Origin: Aptenodytes patagonicus | Taxonomy: Eukaryota > Chordata > Aves > Sphenisciformes > Spheniscidae | Reading direction: 5' to 3' | DNA: 64,000 nucleotides | Assembly (NCBI RefSeq): GCF_965638725.1 | Contig: NC_134951.1 | Span: 103,439,811-103,503,810, forward strand | Part shown: one piece after another, positions 37,021-50,200 of the stretch | How the letters are laid out: every line of letters starts with the position of its first letter | Position numbering within the stretch: the first letter of the stretch is position 1 | Position numbers and translations under genes: made by a program | The notes under the pieces: model-generated | What the model was told of the DNA's origin: nothing | Databases searched by the model: none | Seen by the model: only the letters and a program-made list of their open reading frames with translations

Positions 37021-39589
37021 TGTCTGTCTTGCATGTATTTTTAATGAACAAATACACATGATAAAACAGAACAGATCCTGATGCAGCACAAAACAAGTGC
37101 CCTAAAGAATGAGTTGTTACCTTGATTCAAATGGGACGATTATTTCTGAGCTGAGTGTTCAGAACATATTTAAACACCTAATGGCTGCAAACTGGCAACT
37201 GATTTTTTTTTTTTTTTTTTCATTCTATGGCAGGACTGGATAAATTGTTTGCTGCTTTTTCACAAATGTCTCCTCCCTAGATATCTCTTCCCATTGCAAT
37301 TATATTGCATTCAACTGTGTCATGGCTGTGCTCAGCTACATGAACTCCTATCACAGGACAGGCTGGCTGTCAGGGACTAGTGTCCATTCACTCTTCCCCC
37401 TTCTTCCCCCAAAGAGCAGAGCATTTAATTGTTGTCTTGGGCATCAGTGCATTCCTAGCAGCGGAACCAGGCAGTGCTTTCTGCTTCAAGCTGTAAAGGC
37501 CGGAGGCAAGTGAGAGCCAAGAGGAGAATGAGCTACACCATCTCTTCTAAATAATCTTGGAGTAAAGGTGAAGGGAATCAAAGGATCAAAGGAAAAAGTT
37601 AGAAAGGAGAAAGCACATCTGAGGTAGGGAAGGAATCAATGGGGATGGGATGGGGACAGGGGGGGAAAAAAAAACAAAAAAGGAAAAGCTCTGTGAGAGA
37701 GAAGGAACAGATCTTATGTGAAACGGAGTTTCAAAGGATAAAATCTTGCTGTCTCCTATTAGTTATAGTTTTGAAGATTAATGTGAGTGAGGCACTATTA
37801 CTCCTTGTGTGTTGCTAGCACAGAAGGAAGGTGCATGCATATGTACTGGCACTGAACCTACAGCGTTAGCTCTGGTCAGACTGGGAAGAGCTGTACTGGG
37901 GGGGCTCAACCCACGCCAGTCCTCGAGCATTCCCTGCTCTGCTTCTTCAGCACCGGTCAGAGTGATGCAGCACAACATTTTCAGGCGCCTCCTTGTTTGA
38001 GGGAGTATCAATGAGGTCTAACCGCCCTATGTTCCCCATACCAGGAGATTTCAAATGTTGCTCGTTAAACTCCTAATGATTTGGAAAAGAGCAGCAGACG
38101 CAGAGTCCTGAGGACTAAGCCCCTTCTTTACCACCACCATGGGTGCGGAGGGGGAGACAGTGCAAATTCTGCCTTGCTGCCTGGCCTGGGTATGGTGTCC
38201 GCAGCCATGGGAGTGGGGAGAGGAATTTCCTAGGATTGGAACAGGCAGGGATATCATGGACAAGTGTTTTGCAAAGGCAGGATTCATCTCACCATAGTTC
38301 GATCACCTAGAATTTAAACATCTAGTCTAGGCCAGTTGTCTGGGCTACTCTGAGGTCAGTAGGGAGAGACAAACACTGTCAGTGTAGGACTCATCTCATC
38401 CTTTGACAGGCGCTTCTCTGTAATAATTGAAAAAAATTTTGAAAATTCTAAAACTTCTAAACCAGTGTTTTAGGTTACCAGTCTCACTTTGAGGGTATAA
38501 TCACTAGGGATTAGTCTGATACTACTAAGCTCTTTGCATCAAACAACTCTCAAAATAGTGAATGCTATCAATCTGGGCTAGATATCAGAAACCTAAGAGC
38601 TCACCATCCTCCTACCGTGCTCTCTGAATTGTTGCATTCCTCATACAAAAGAAAAATGAAGTGCCGTATTTAATGGATTTTGAAATAAGCACCAAATTGT
38701 CACGTACTAGTATTTTGACTTCCCTAGCTGAATCTACCATAAACGGGACTAAATATGCACATTTTCCTTGGTTAGCTCTGTATTTAGATATGTTCTTTCT
38801 CTTCCCTCATTTTATTATTTACATTTTTGTTCAACTACCAGCTTTTCTAGGCTCGTGAAATAATCACAGAAGTGACGAGCAGCCTGATGTTACTTGCCAT
38901 AATAATGTCCTTGCTTAAGCAAGATTTTAAAGGTTTTTAAATAACAGGCCCAGCAACCACAGCTTACAAAAATAGACTGTAACTTCTTGTCTCAGTCTGA
39001 ATTAAGTCAGGGAATGGCCAGATCTTAACAGGGGAAGAAAAGAACAGAGGAGCCTTCAGAAAACTAGTGACTCTTCTGTGATATCAAGCTCTACTGGGAA
39101 AAGCAAAAGCTCATTAAATTTTACCAACTCATCTGTAAATGAAAGACTGAAAAAGATGATCGTCCTGGTTGCTTTTAAAGGAAATCAATTTCTAGCCTGG
39201 AAAGGATGCTATCTGCTCTATATTTCTCTATTGTGTGCTACATATTTTTCAAGTTCTGAAAATTTTAGAATATAACCTACATTGTGGATGCATTTACATT
39301 TTGGGGAATGATCAGAGGTGCCTTAAACTTCGTTGTATATGAACTACAATTAGTAACAATTAAAAAGGTCTAATCTTTGCCACAGAGAAGTAGCCCTGAA
39401 TAAGTCTTATTAGTCTTATTAGTGAAATACTGATAATACTAGTATGCAAGAGATGCAAAGTTTTGATGTAACATTGCTCTTCACTGTAACGCAACCTCAA
39501 ATAATAATGACAAAAACTTATTCAAATAGTGGATCAATAACACGTATGCAGTGAAGCCTCGTTCCCTGCTTAGATCTCATTTCTCTTAC
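37021..39589. other. Intronic sequence, no supported exon
   Basis: Sequence between the CR1 copy and exon B. It holds an 18-base T run (37203-37220) and purine-rich stretches around 37560-37690. No supported gene or further element was recognised. Confidence 0.5.
37203..37220. repeat. Poly(T) run
   Basis: Eighteen consecutive T. It could be a retroposon poly(A) tail on the minus strand, but no element body is recognisable beside it. Confidence 0.9.
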
Positions 39590-39744
39590 CTGGTCTCTTC
39601 TGTAGCTATAAAGAAACCATCATCTGAAGCATCAAGCCAATTTTGCCTCTGTCTCTTGATCACTGGAATGGTGCTTGTCTTAATGGCACTTGCACTGGCT
39701 TGCAAGGCCTTACCATTAGTCATATGAACATGGGGAGCAGCATG
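39590..39744 (-). CDS. Candidate coding exon B, unrecognised protein
   Basis: This is a 155-base internal exon on the minus strand. The acceptor has a good pyrimidine tract ('cccattttttgttatgatttcag') and the donor is ACCAG|GTAAGAG. Only one of the three frames is open. It begins in phase 0 with HAAPHVHMTNGKALQ, passes through TSTIPVIKRQRQ and ends with the distinctive NWLDASDDGFFIATEET, leaving two bases (AG) for the next exon. The mix of a basic KRQRQ cluster followed by an aromatic/acidic WLDASDDGFF motif suggests a regulatory or nuclear protein tail. I cannot name the family. Phase fits exon X upstream and exon T downstream. This is the best supported of the four exons. Confidence 0.62.
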
Positions 39745-39959
39745 CTGAAATCATAACAAAAAATGGGAAAGATATTTGCCTGAGAATAAGCATAATTCTG
39801 TTAACTAATTCTTCTGTAAAGGGAAGGTGCCTACACACAGCACCCTTCTCAAAAACCAGCTAGTCTTCTTCAATAAGTACCTGGGGGGTCAGATAACACC
39901 CTGTGTGCATTGATATGTTTTATACACAGCTCTGAAAGCTCTTTAAAAACTAAATTATC
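39745..39959. other. Intronic sequence next to exon B
   Basis: This holds the branch-point/polypyrimidine region of exon B (minus strand) and unique sequence. Confidence 0.5.
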
Positions 39960-40110
39960 TGTTGCCAATGTCATTTTATACAAAGAGAAATTGAGGCATG
40001 AATCAATGCCATGAACTAAGCAGTTCCACAACAGAAACCTGCTGACTTTAGGAGAGAATTCACATTTTCTGAGCAAAACCCCAATATCTCAACCAATGAG
40101 ATGAGAGACT
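39960..40110 (+). mobile_element. Ancient MIR-like fragment
   Basis: The string 'cattttatacaaagagaaat' followed by 'tgaggcatgaatca' matches the MIR/L2-type block 'cattttacagatgaggaaac' plus 'tgaggca' with scattered changes. Further diverged sequence and 'atctcaaccaatgagat' follow at the 3' side. Highly diverged, and named from consensus structure only. Confidence 0.42.
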
Positions 40111-43100
40111 TGTTTCTTCATCCAAGTATGGCATTAATCTGATTTTTAAAAAATCTATACTTCTCACTTCACAGGTCCTTACTCTCTCTGTCTGTCTTTT
40201 TAAATAAACACCACTGTATAAGACACGTGCTGCTAACCTAAATGGAAGCAGAGTAACACAGGTTTATATCACCTTGCTGGTGCCACGGTTCTTAGATTCA
40301 CTCACCAGTCATTATATATTAGAGCTGACTGCAACATGTCTGCCTTCATTTTAATACAGATAACCTTAAACAGTGCATTCATTTTTCACTAAACCTTTAC
40401 CTGGAATAATTGTGCAACAAGAGAGCAAGTACTCAGATCTAATGAGAGAAGCTGTCATCTCATACATGACAAGGAGAGAGTAAGAATAATATTTTCTATA
40501 TAGTCTCTAGGTAACATTTTGGAAGAATATCCCATGACAAATATATTAATTTTGGAAATAACAGTCTTGTTTGCCACATGATCGATTATCAGAAGGACTA
40601 AATAACAACACTTCGATTAAAACAGACATGTTAGAAGACATTATACAAACATGAAAGTTTTGCTTACTTTATCTCACAAGGATTCAGCATCATGTTTTCA
40701 TAGGAAGAAGTACTATTTCTTGGTGAAATAATACAAGTATTCCTCATTACTGATAGCATTTTTGTAATATTCCTAAAACGCGCAAAATTCTGCACATTCA
40801 TGGGAGTAACCTCTAATTAGGGGACCGATTCCACAGACACTGAGTAAGGAAGGGCTGGTAACATCCACAAAGACTGGCAGAACAGAACACAAAACTGATC
40901 TCAAATCATGTCATAAAAATACAACAGCCAAAAATAATAAACAATGGCCTCATTTCTTCTGCACAATTCTGACACTCATATTCAATGTATTATATTCACA
41001 TTATGCCACAACTTTTAACATACCCCAATTCATACCATTTGCTCCCTCCAGTAGGACAAATTTTATGCATTCAACAAAGAATTCCAGCGCTCATTATTTG
41101 TGCAAATAACTGAATAATCGCCTCTAGGATTCCTTAGATCTGATGTAACAAAACCAAACAAGAACAAAAAGAGCAACAAGACATCAGATTTGAGCGAGTC
41201 TCTCTCAAATACAGATAACTCTTTCTTAGAGCTAAACTATTTTCCTTTGTCTTAGAAAGAGGTAAGGCTTATGGTGAATTTAGTTGCTGTTGCACATAGT
41301 TAGGCTGTAAATCTATCTTTGTAGTCCATCTAAATATTTGCCTAAATTTTTCCATTTTTTAATTCGGTGTCTAGACTGAAGTTTGGTTTTCACATATTTT
41401 TTCATGTTGGCTTTGGTGGAGAGGAAGAAGTAAAGGACATGCTACTGGAAGTAATTCAGCTGTTATTTAGAATAAATTCAGGATAAAATACATAGTTTGG
41501 ATGAAATTAGAAATTCATGAAAGTATTTAACTGATGATCTGTTAGTGTACAAAGTGGATAGTGCTCAAAAAGTGAGTAAGAATTCATACGTGGAAAATGC
41601 TGCCATACATCAAATTTCACAGTACCTCCAAACTAGTTATTTTTATCTGGCAATGGGCATTGCCGTACGTTACAGAGGAACACTCAAGGGCTTAAAGGGC
41701 AATTTTTTGCTGTGCTTCCCCAGTCACAAATGGTTTTAAGTTATCAAATATAATGGTTTGTATCTTTTCACAGGCTCCTTTCTAATATACCACTGAATGG
41801 TTTCCTTTACTCAAAACAACATGCACAGGCAAAAAATGTTCAGGAAACGTACAAGGTACAAAAAGTGCATTTCCTATGGCATAAACTCTGAATAACAGTT
41901 AAGCCCCATGGAAAAAGTATGTGGTTTTTCATAATGCTTTTTACCCTGGCAGAGACGGATGTTGTTACTAGTTCTGAACTTCTGCTTTGTCTACTTTTAT
42001 TAGACCCTAACTCTTATTCCAGGCAAGATATAACATTACAGAAAATAGTGCAAGGGTTACAATACAATCTCTTTTCTGTTGCATCAATATTGGTTAGAAT
42101 TTGCTCTTTTATTTCACTTCTCCCCCAATCCTTTCAAGCTATTTGAAGAAATTAATTACATTTCACTTAAGAACAAGAGAAAATAAGACCATTGTTCTCC
42201 AGTCTGTGTGCTAGGGACCACATTATCTTTAATTTCTAGTTAAATCAAAACAATTGAAGTTCTCAAACAATTTAGGAGTAGAAAATCAGTTCATTAGTTC
42301 CTCTCAAAAAATATATTTACCACTGTGTATAAAAATGAGCTTTCAATGCCACTGTCATACTAATATCAACACCAAGAGCAAAATGAACTTTCAAAGTACT
42401 TGTTAAAAGTTTTGGGGTTTGTTTATTTTTTATCTTCCCCCCGCCCCCAGCACACAGTTATGCTAGGAAGGTTATGAAAGCCTCAGGAATACTACCTGTA
42501 CCACCACAGAAGCCCTACTCAATCAAAAAACCTTGCATGCAGAAAGCTCCAATAATTTCATCATAACACTGCCATGTGCAATTAGCAGCTGGCATTTTGA
42601 TTTTTGACTGCGTACATCACTAATAAGCTGTGCTGTCATTCTGCAAGAAAACCACTGGTATTATGAGTCCACATACCAGTGGCAGATCACAGAGCAGCAC
42701 CTGAGCAGCAGGAGCTTTACCCAGAGTTTGCTAACTGCATGTTGGACACATCCTCCTCCATGCCGAGTGACTCCTTTCTCCCAAGTTTTTCCTCATCTCA
42801 GTCTGGGTACGTTCATCGAGATCTCTTGTACCTCTAGGACAAAATTGTTCCATGCCCAAAAGACATCATGAGAAAACCTATCTTGGAGTGCAATTGAAAG
42901 AAAAATGTCGCAAGGCTAAGGGAGCTCTGGTTCAGGCAATGTTACACCCAATAAAGAACACAAATATTTAAGTCAGCACAGAGCTGTCTGGGAGGAGTTT
43001 CACCTGCTGAACAGGAGGTCTCCATGCTGCAGACTGAACACATCCTCAGAGATTTCTGAGACCAAAGGCAATCTTTTCAAGGTCTTCAACACGGAGGAGT

Positions 43101-44120
43101 TTATGGGAAGACCTTTTCCTACGATGTCTTCACAGCTTCACCCATCCCCTGCTAAAACATTTCTCTGGGGGCACCATTCTCAGGTACTTCTCTCACAGGC
43201 TGGTGCACAGCTCGATTTTTGAGAGCTGCTTGCAAGTGCTGCTAATCAAAACTCACCTGGCGGGGCATGAATTTCCCATTTGCATACACAAACGTTCATT
43301 TCCCAGTGAGCAACTGAGACACCTCCAATGGTCAATGAACGCAACAGTCCCTTTCATGAAGAAGCTACGTAAGAATGTGTTTCTCTCTGCTAAATCTTCT
43401 GGAAGCAGCAGCACTCATTCAATCGGCTACTAATTCAATCAATCAGTTGCTTAACTGTAAATCCAGGTCTTTCAATACAAGGTGCACTAAGCATAAGGCT
43501 TTGCTATGTCAGAGAAACAGAGGAATTAGCTGTATAGCATCACTAGACACATGATATGTGCTGTACGGGCAGCTACCAGTCCAACAACGTTTGGTTACTA
43601 TTCCAAAAACATCTACAAAGATAATCCGAACACTTTATATTAAAGTGGCAACTTAAGACAGCATCTCTATTACAGGGGGTAAATCTCCTATCCTCACTGG
43701 CTCCCAGAGAAATTTCAAGCACAAGGATATTAAGATGCATGTTGAAAGTCAGAGAGGAATCCTGTACAAATTCAGAAATGGGACTCAGATCCCAAATCAC
43801 AGTGGAGGTTCCTGTCTATGTTTCTCAACTTCTACTGGGATATAAATGGCTGAGCATTTATCCATTGAGAGCCACTGAAGATTCTGAAAAGACATCCAGC
43901 TTTGAAATAAATACATAATACCAACAGGCATTGTAATTATAAAAACTAATGGTGAATGTTTATGCTGTGACTGAAAGAATGTTTAACTTGATTATCATAA
44001 ATTCCTAAGTGGACTTGAATGTACGATCTCTTACATTTTTCCTCATCCTTTCAAAAAGGAAAAAAAATCCCATTGCCTTCAATTAGCATTTTTAAAATTC
44101 TTGCTGCATCTTTAAACAAC

Positions 44121-44140
44121 AAATCAAATCAAATCAAATC
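44121..44140. repeat. (AAATC)4 microsatellite
   Basis: Four perfect copies of the pentamer AAATC. Confidence 0.95.
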
Positions 44141-44960
44141 AAACAGAGCAAAAGAAGCTTGCTACATGGAGAAAAAAAAACACTAGAAGAAATCAGGCAT
44201 GCTCAGATGGTTGGTAATAATCTATATTAATTGGTTCAATATATTTGACCTAATTATACAGGATATAGTGTAAAACAAGTGTGGAATTAAGTTAAGTTTA
44301 AATCAGGTATTGATTCTCTTTTGCCACACCTGAAGTGTTCTTATTTGCAAAGGCATTAGCATTATACCTCTAATACGCATCAAGGCTTGGGGCTGGTTTA
44401 GTTTACTTATTCATGGAAATTTGAGATGAATGCAAAAATTACAAAACACAGCCTCCACACAGCATGGCGTCGCAAACATTGATGCTAGCATGCAGGCACA
44501 CATTCATTTTGGGTATAGAATTTCATTCAAGAAACCCGAAGGCTATTAAAAAAATAAAATCATCTTCACACAACAGATGATATACAAGAAATTAACCAAA
44601 TTGCCAACACAATTATTACTTTTGAACCTCCTGATTTGTTATCAAACCTTTCACAAAACACCTAGAATAGATGTAATGCTGAAAATCCAAGTCAATGACT
44701 TTTCTGTGCAAGGGGAGGGGGAAAAAAAAAAAAGAAAAAAAAAGACAACAGTTGACTTTCCAAAGCATCTGGGCTAAAATACTACAATGTTTATAGCCTC
44801 TGTATTTCATTGAAGTTACACAAAAGCTGAATAAACCATGTCTTTAAAAGCAGCATTTTTAAGTAAATATGTATTTATAGAAATCAGTAATGAAAGACTA
44901 ACCTAGGTGTCTATCCACAGAATAAGAGGAAATTTGTTTTACGGTTAAAACACAGAAGAT

Positions 44961-44988
44961 CCCTTCCCTCCTTCCCTCCCTCCCCAGG
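44961..44988. repeat. CCTT/CCCT-rich pyrimidine tract
   Basis: Degenerate tandem CCTT and CCCT units, pyrimidine-only until 'ccag'. This resembles a plus-strand polypyrimidine tract plus acceptor, but the following sequence is not an open exon with a donor. Confidence 0.8.
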
Positions 44989-47168
44989 CCCTTAAAATTT
45001 TTATAGTTTTTTATTTTTACGAACAAGAATCTGAAACAAAAAATAGGGAGATATCACTGTATTTAAATACAGAAGAAGAATTCTTGTAATGTTCTCAGAA
45101 AAACTGCACTTCTTTTTCCTTAGCAAAGTATACTCTATTCCTCATTGGCTTTAACATAAATCTGAATCTTCAGAGAGAATTCACCATCCATAAATGCAAC
45201 TTAAAAGGAGTTCAAATACTTCGCCTTGGTAAGACAAAAGCTTTTTTACACCAAAGCATCCAAGGCAGTACACAGATTTGCTGCTATACCTCTCACTTTC
45301 TGATTGACTAAAGATCCTGCTTTAACTTTTTATCTGTTACAATATTAACCATAATCAGTCAGAAAAAGGGGACTTTATTTCAGAGTAATTATTTATTGCA
45401 GTAGTCATTCAAAAATGGATCTCATCAGTATTGCTTTACTGTGTCTGTATTGAATAGATAATCTCATACTGTTTCTAATGCAAGCAATAGTATATTTTCT
45501 GGCTTCACTGACATATTCTACCTACTCATTGGAGAGTGAGAAATCTTCCATCGCACATTCAGTCATGCTTTAATTGCAGAGAAGAGTGGACATATTGCTA
45601 TAACCTTTTCACACTAACCAGAATACTTATTTTTAATTGTACTTTTATTTATTTAAGTGCAATGGACAATTACCGCACACTGACTGCAGAACTTTAGTCT
45701 GAGCAGTCTGAGTTGTTCAGCAGAGAGGTCTGGAGAGGTTCACAACGCAGGAACCTCAAGAACTCGAGTTATTTAAAAACCTTTCTCTTATCTCTTTGAA
45801 GTCTGACCATGTTTTGGTGTGAGGACACATTTATATAGGCAAAACCCCCATTTCCTTGGGTCACTTTTTAGGGCTGTTTTGATACATTAATGGAAAAGAG
45901 AGACTGATGAAATGTGTTATCTTCAGAGTAAAATTAATAGGAAAAAAAATGAAGGGAAATGAAGAGTGAAGTTTTCACCAACTTCAGCATTAACCTCTAG
46001 CTCTTTTCCCGACACCAATGCAGAATTGGAAAAATATTGAAAAACTTTTCAATTCCTTCCAAAATTTTATAGCAGAGGAATACTCTTGAATAACTAAGCA
46101 TCTTATTTTGAAATGGGTCTATTTAAACCAAATTCATGACAAACAAGGATTACATCACATCCAGTAGAAAACCAAAACATCACTTTTTCCAGACGTATCT
46201 CTACTATTCTGAAATTTTGTGATCTGTAGTCCTTACCTATTTATTACCCGTTTGCACCGGATATTAATGACTATTGATGATAAAGGCAATGAACTATATT
46301 TACCCTTTGTCCCCTGTTGAATCAAGTATCTGTGTGGGAATTTACATGTCCCACAAATGCTGTACATACAGAAGAGGTAATAAACTTGAAGGGACACCCT
46401 GAAAACTGTAGGAATGAAAACAAACAAGCTCACATCACGTTTTGTTGGGTTTTATTCTAAAATTTCAAAACTCGCCTCAAAAATTGGTCTTTTTCCAAAA
46501 GTGGATAGCCCTCCCCCCAAATATCATTCCCAGTCAGAGAAAGGTTTGCTTTATGTGAATTTTTGTTCAGTCCTTATCTAACTTTTATTAGGAGTTTGAA
46601 ACAGAAAGAGACTGAAAAAATTTCTCACCCTATAAAAACCCAAGGCAGACACTGAATCCATGATATTTTTATGCATAAAACTTTTTAATCTCATTTTTGA
46701 AGCTGTATCTCTCCATTTAAACATTTCTCTGTTTCTGAAACCCAAACTATCAAACTCAAGGTAAAGTTGGAAACCATCCTCACAGGAATGTGATGCAAGA
46801 AATTACGCAGCGTATGCTTTGAACTTTAAATGTGTTCTGACACCTGATACACGCAGAACACGAGATATTTTATCAACATTAATTTGACATAATCAAAAAT
46901 CACTTAAACACATAACATACAAAATTGTAACTGGATTTTTCACTTATTCAAACTGACAGCACTGCTACTTCTTAAGCTATTCAACCTCACATTTTTTCCA
47001 AGATTTCCCATGAAATACGATGCAGACAGACTCATTTTATCTCTACAGTGATACTAGACTTTATAAAAAACATGCCAATGGCTTAGGATACTGCTATATC
47101 CGCTTTGTTTTCATAGGAAGAATCATATCTATAGATAGATCAATACCTATAATCTCCTCTATACTTAC

Positions 47169-47200
47169 CATTATCGTTCTTGTTGTATGGCTGGATGATT
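47169..47200 (-). CDS. Candidate 32-nt coding micro-exon X
   Basis: On the minus strand this short exon has a textbook acceptor ('ggttcttttgttttccag') and a near-consensus donor (AATG|GTAAGT). The first two bases complete a Glu codon begun by the last base of exon A. The remaining ten codons read SSSHTTRTIM and end in phase 0, which is what exon B needs. The phase fit on both sides and the strength of both splice sites support it, although 32 bases is short enough for chance. The resulting Ser/Thr/His-rich linker matches the low-complexity character of the neighbouring exons. The protein is unrecognised. Confidence 0.52.
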
Positions 47201-50200
47201 CTGGAAAACAAAAGAACCACAGCGCATTAGAGTATTGTCTTTAGCCATAAAAGCCCTATTTTCTGATGCTGAGCCTGCAGGCTAAGATGCTACTGTTCAG
47301 CTACAACAACGAACATATCAGAAAAGCAGAGATTGGAAAGATTTCTCAGGAAACGAGCATGACAATCATCACTGGTCCTGAAAATATACGGCACACCACA
47401 GCATGCTGTTAGCTGCACTCATTCTCTTTGCTTAATTATCCTCTTCTGCAGGAAAATATAAAAATGGAACTAATTCATAATTCATGTTTCAAGAAGTGGT
47501 TTTTTTCATTTTGCTTTTAACATATGGCATCATTTAACATGGAGGATTAGCACTGCAGAAAAAAATACAAATAGCATCAGCATAATTCCATTACTATTCC
47601 CATTTGAAAAAGCTTTCTAAAACTAGACAATCCTTTTTCTAAGAATTTTGAGATGGATTCGCAGTTTGAAATTGACAAAGTATATTGAGAAGTGTAACAT
47701 CCAGAAATCTTAATTATTCTCTCCTATATGATAAATCAGGAGTCAGTCAACTGAACTCACAGTTATATTTATATAAAATTGCTGAGGAATCACGACTAGC
47801 CCAATGGCTAACATAGATTTCACCCCGCTCTTTAAATTAAATTACATTTGCTTTTTTTTCCTCCCAAGGACAGAAATTCTCACCCTCAGGCTTTAAAACG
47901 CTACAGTTGTCATATTACAGCCGTGTTCTTTTCCGAAGCAGTATAACTTCAGTAACTAAACATCCTCCTAACCAGTTAAAAAAACTGCAAGAAAATGCGC
48001 TGCTGATCTATAAGATGCAAGATGATGCTACTAGCAATCTCATAGACTTGCTCAAAAATTTGGGTTAGACATCATATTGGCTATAGTACACAAAATTCTT
48101 AAGGAAGAGACATTTAGCAACACTACATGAGTTCTGGGTAAAATGTACACAATTCTGCATGAATTGAATCAGCAGAGTGTCAATTCTGCAAGTGAGATAA
48201 ATGTACGATAATTACAATAGGTTAGTTATTCTTGTCCCGGTTCCAAATTGTAATTCTTATGGCGGTCCCAACTGGCACCCCTTACAGAAAGAATTCTCCA
48301 GGGGTTTTATTATTGTTAAAAATAGTATTAAAGAGATTAAAAGGACATGAGAAAGAACAGCTGCACATCTCTTTCTGAAAAAAATGGTAACTACACTCCC
48401 AAACTGGTGTTTCTCTTTCATTTTGAGGAGTCATCTTGACCAGTCTGAAGGTATAGTTCAATCACTGATAGAAACAAAGACAAGCCCTTTTAAACAACTC
48501 CAACTATTTAGAAACTTCAATCTGATATTCGGCAGTAATTCCTGTATCTAATTTACATTTACATTTGTACAAGTCTTCATCCTTAATCAAATCTAATTAA
48601 AAGTATATATATATCAATACAGGTATCGATAACTTCCCATCGATAAAGGTTCTATAATGTGAAAACCTACCTAAAGCCTCCGATATTTTAGTTGTGAGCG
48701 CCTCCCCTAGCCCCCTTTTCCTCTCTTTTTTCGCACAAAAATTATCGTATATAGAAATACATTTAGGTCACCTTGCCTCCAGGCAAGTTTTAAACTGGTA
48801 GTATAAAAATTAAATACTGTGACAGTCTACTGTTTCCTGATACCTGAATGTATTTGGCACTGTTATAAAGTAAGAGAAGATCACAGTAGAGTGAAGAACT
48901 CTATAATCTGTTCAATTTTTATCGTCACAGTAAAGTTATTTTTGTTATTACAGGTTTGTTTATTTTTTTGACATCCCAGTGAAAGAACATTTCAGGACCT
49001 GAATGTTCCTGAGAAAACCCAAAGACTGCATTCATGGAAGTATAACCACCTGAGTAACTCTTGAGACAAGGACTCGTTCCATTTATAAGCCCAACTACCC
49101 AGAAAAAAAAAAAAAACAACCAAAACCCAACCTATCTCCAAGAGCACAACTGCATTTCCTGAGGAATCCTCAACTTAAGCAGAATTATCAGGTTAAACAA
49201 AAAGGATGGGGCGGCTTCTCTCGAAATATAGAGAAGATACATTACACAGCACTTCCAGTCACCCCCAAAAAGATCAAAGCGAACAAACAAAAATCCCTAT
49301 TTTTTATACTCGGATACCACAGTAATAAAATCTTCACTCTTACTCAGAGGTGCTAGGCTTTTGGCATAGCTTTATATGCCAAGTCTATAAAACCTGTGCT
49401 TAGCCGTGATGGTCCCAAAATACTCGGTCACCCTCTCAGTTCCACAGACAACTGAGTGAGAGAGAGAATATCTCTCTAAAGGGAACTGAGGAACAGACGA
49501 ATGTACCTGGAGGCTGTTAAACAGCCTATTTTTGAAGAATACTTTACAGACACTCTTAATGCAATGCCAACAGCTGTTAACTCCAGGATATTACCATATT
49601 GATAACCTATTAATAAAACCAAGCAAAGAAGTGAAGAAAGATGTGTTATATTTGTAGAGTAATATCCCTGGGTTCTATCATACAATAAAAACATTCTCTG
49701 TTTTTTGCGTATCTTTTTCTTAGCTTTTATTGCTGTAGATACTGAAATATCATCTAAGTTGCCAAACATCTTTTAGAAAGACCTGAGTATATCCATAAAT
49801 AAGATGCTAGGGAAAGAACTGTTTAATAAGTAGACATAGTCAAAAGATTCTAGGATCTAGCAGAGACTACTAATTAAGGTGCCATTGCTATACAATTTAA
49901 ACTCTTACATGCTCCGGTACCCAAATATTTAGATTTTAGAACTGAGGAGATGCTGATTTCTTCCAGAAAATAATTACACCCTGATTTGGCAGGATTCTGA
50001 CCAACGTTCATGCCTGAACACACACCAGCCAATTCTGTGGAAAACTTTGCTTTTAATTAAGGCAACTAAGGAAGAAAGCCCTTGCTTCCAATTAAAAAGG
50101 CAGTCATGCAGCATTCAAAAAGGCGTGTTGTACAAAAGGTCTGCTCGCCCATGCAACCTCCAATGCAGCTTGAGGGCAACAGAGCTTATTTAAAAACCAC

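Larger units (their letters stand above)
40111..47168. other. Intron between candidate exons X and B
   Basis: About 7 kb of AT-rich sequence. Several isolated strong donor-like sites occur (for example near 43251), but none pairs convincingly with an acceptor and an open frame in the right phase. Simple repeats lie at 44121-44140 and 44961-44988. Confidence 0.5.

Noticed and set aside
42980..43310. Two adjacent minus-strand donor sites (near 42998 and 43251) with open frames such as ISEDVFSLQHGDLLFS
   Set aside because: Acceptors are mediocre, the implied intron is very short, and the resulting phase does not lead into exon B.
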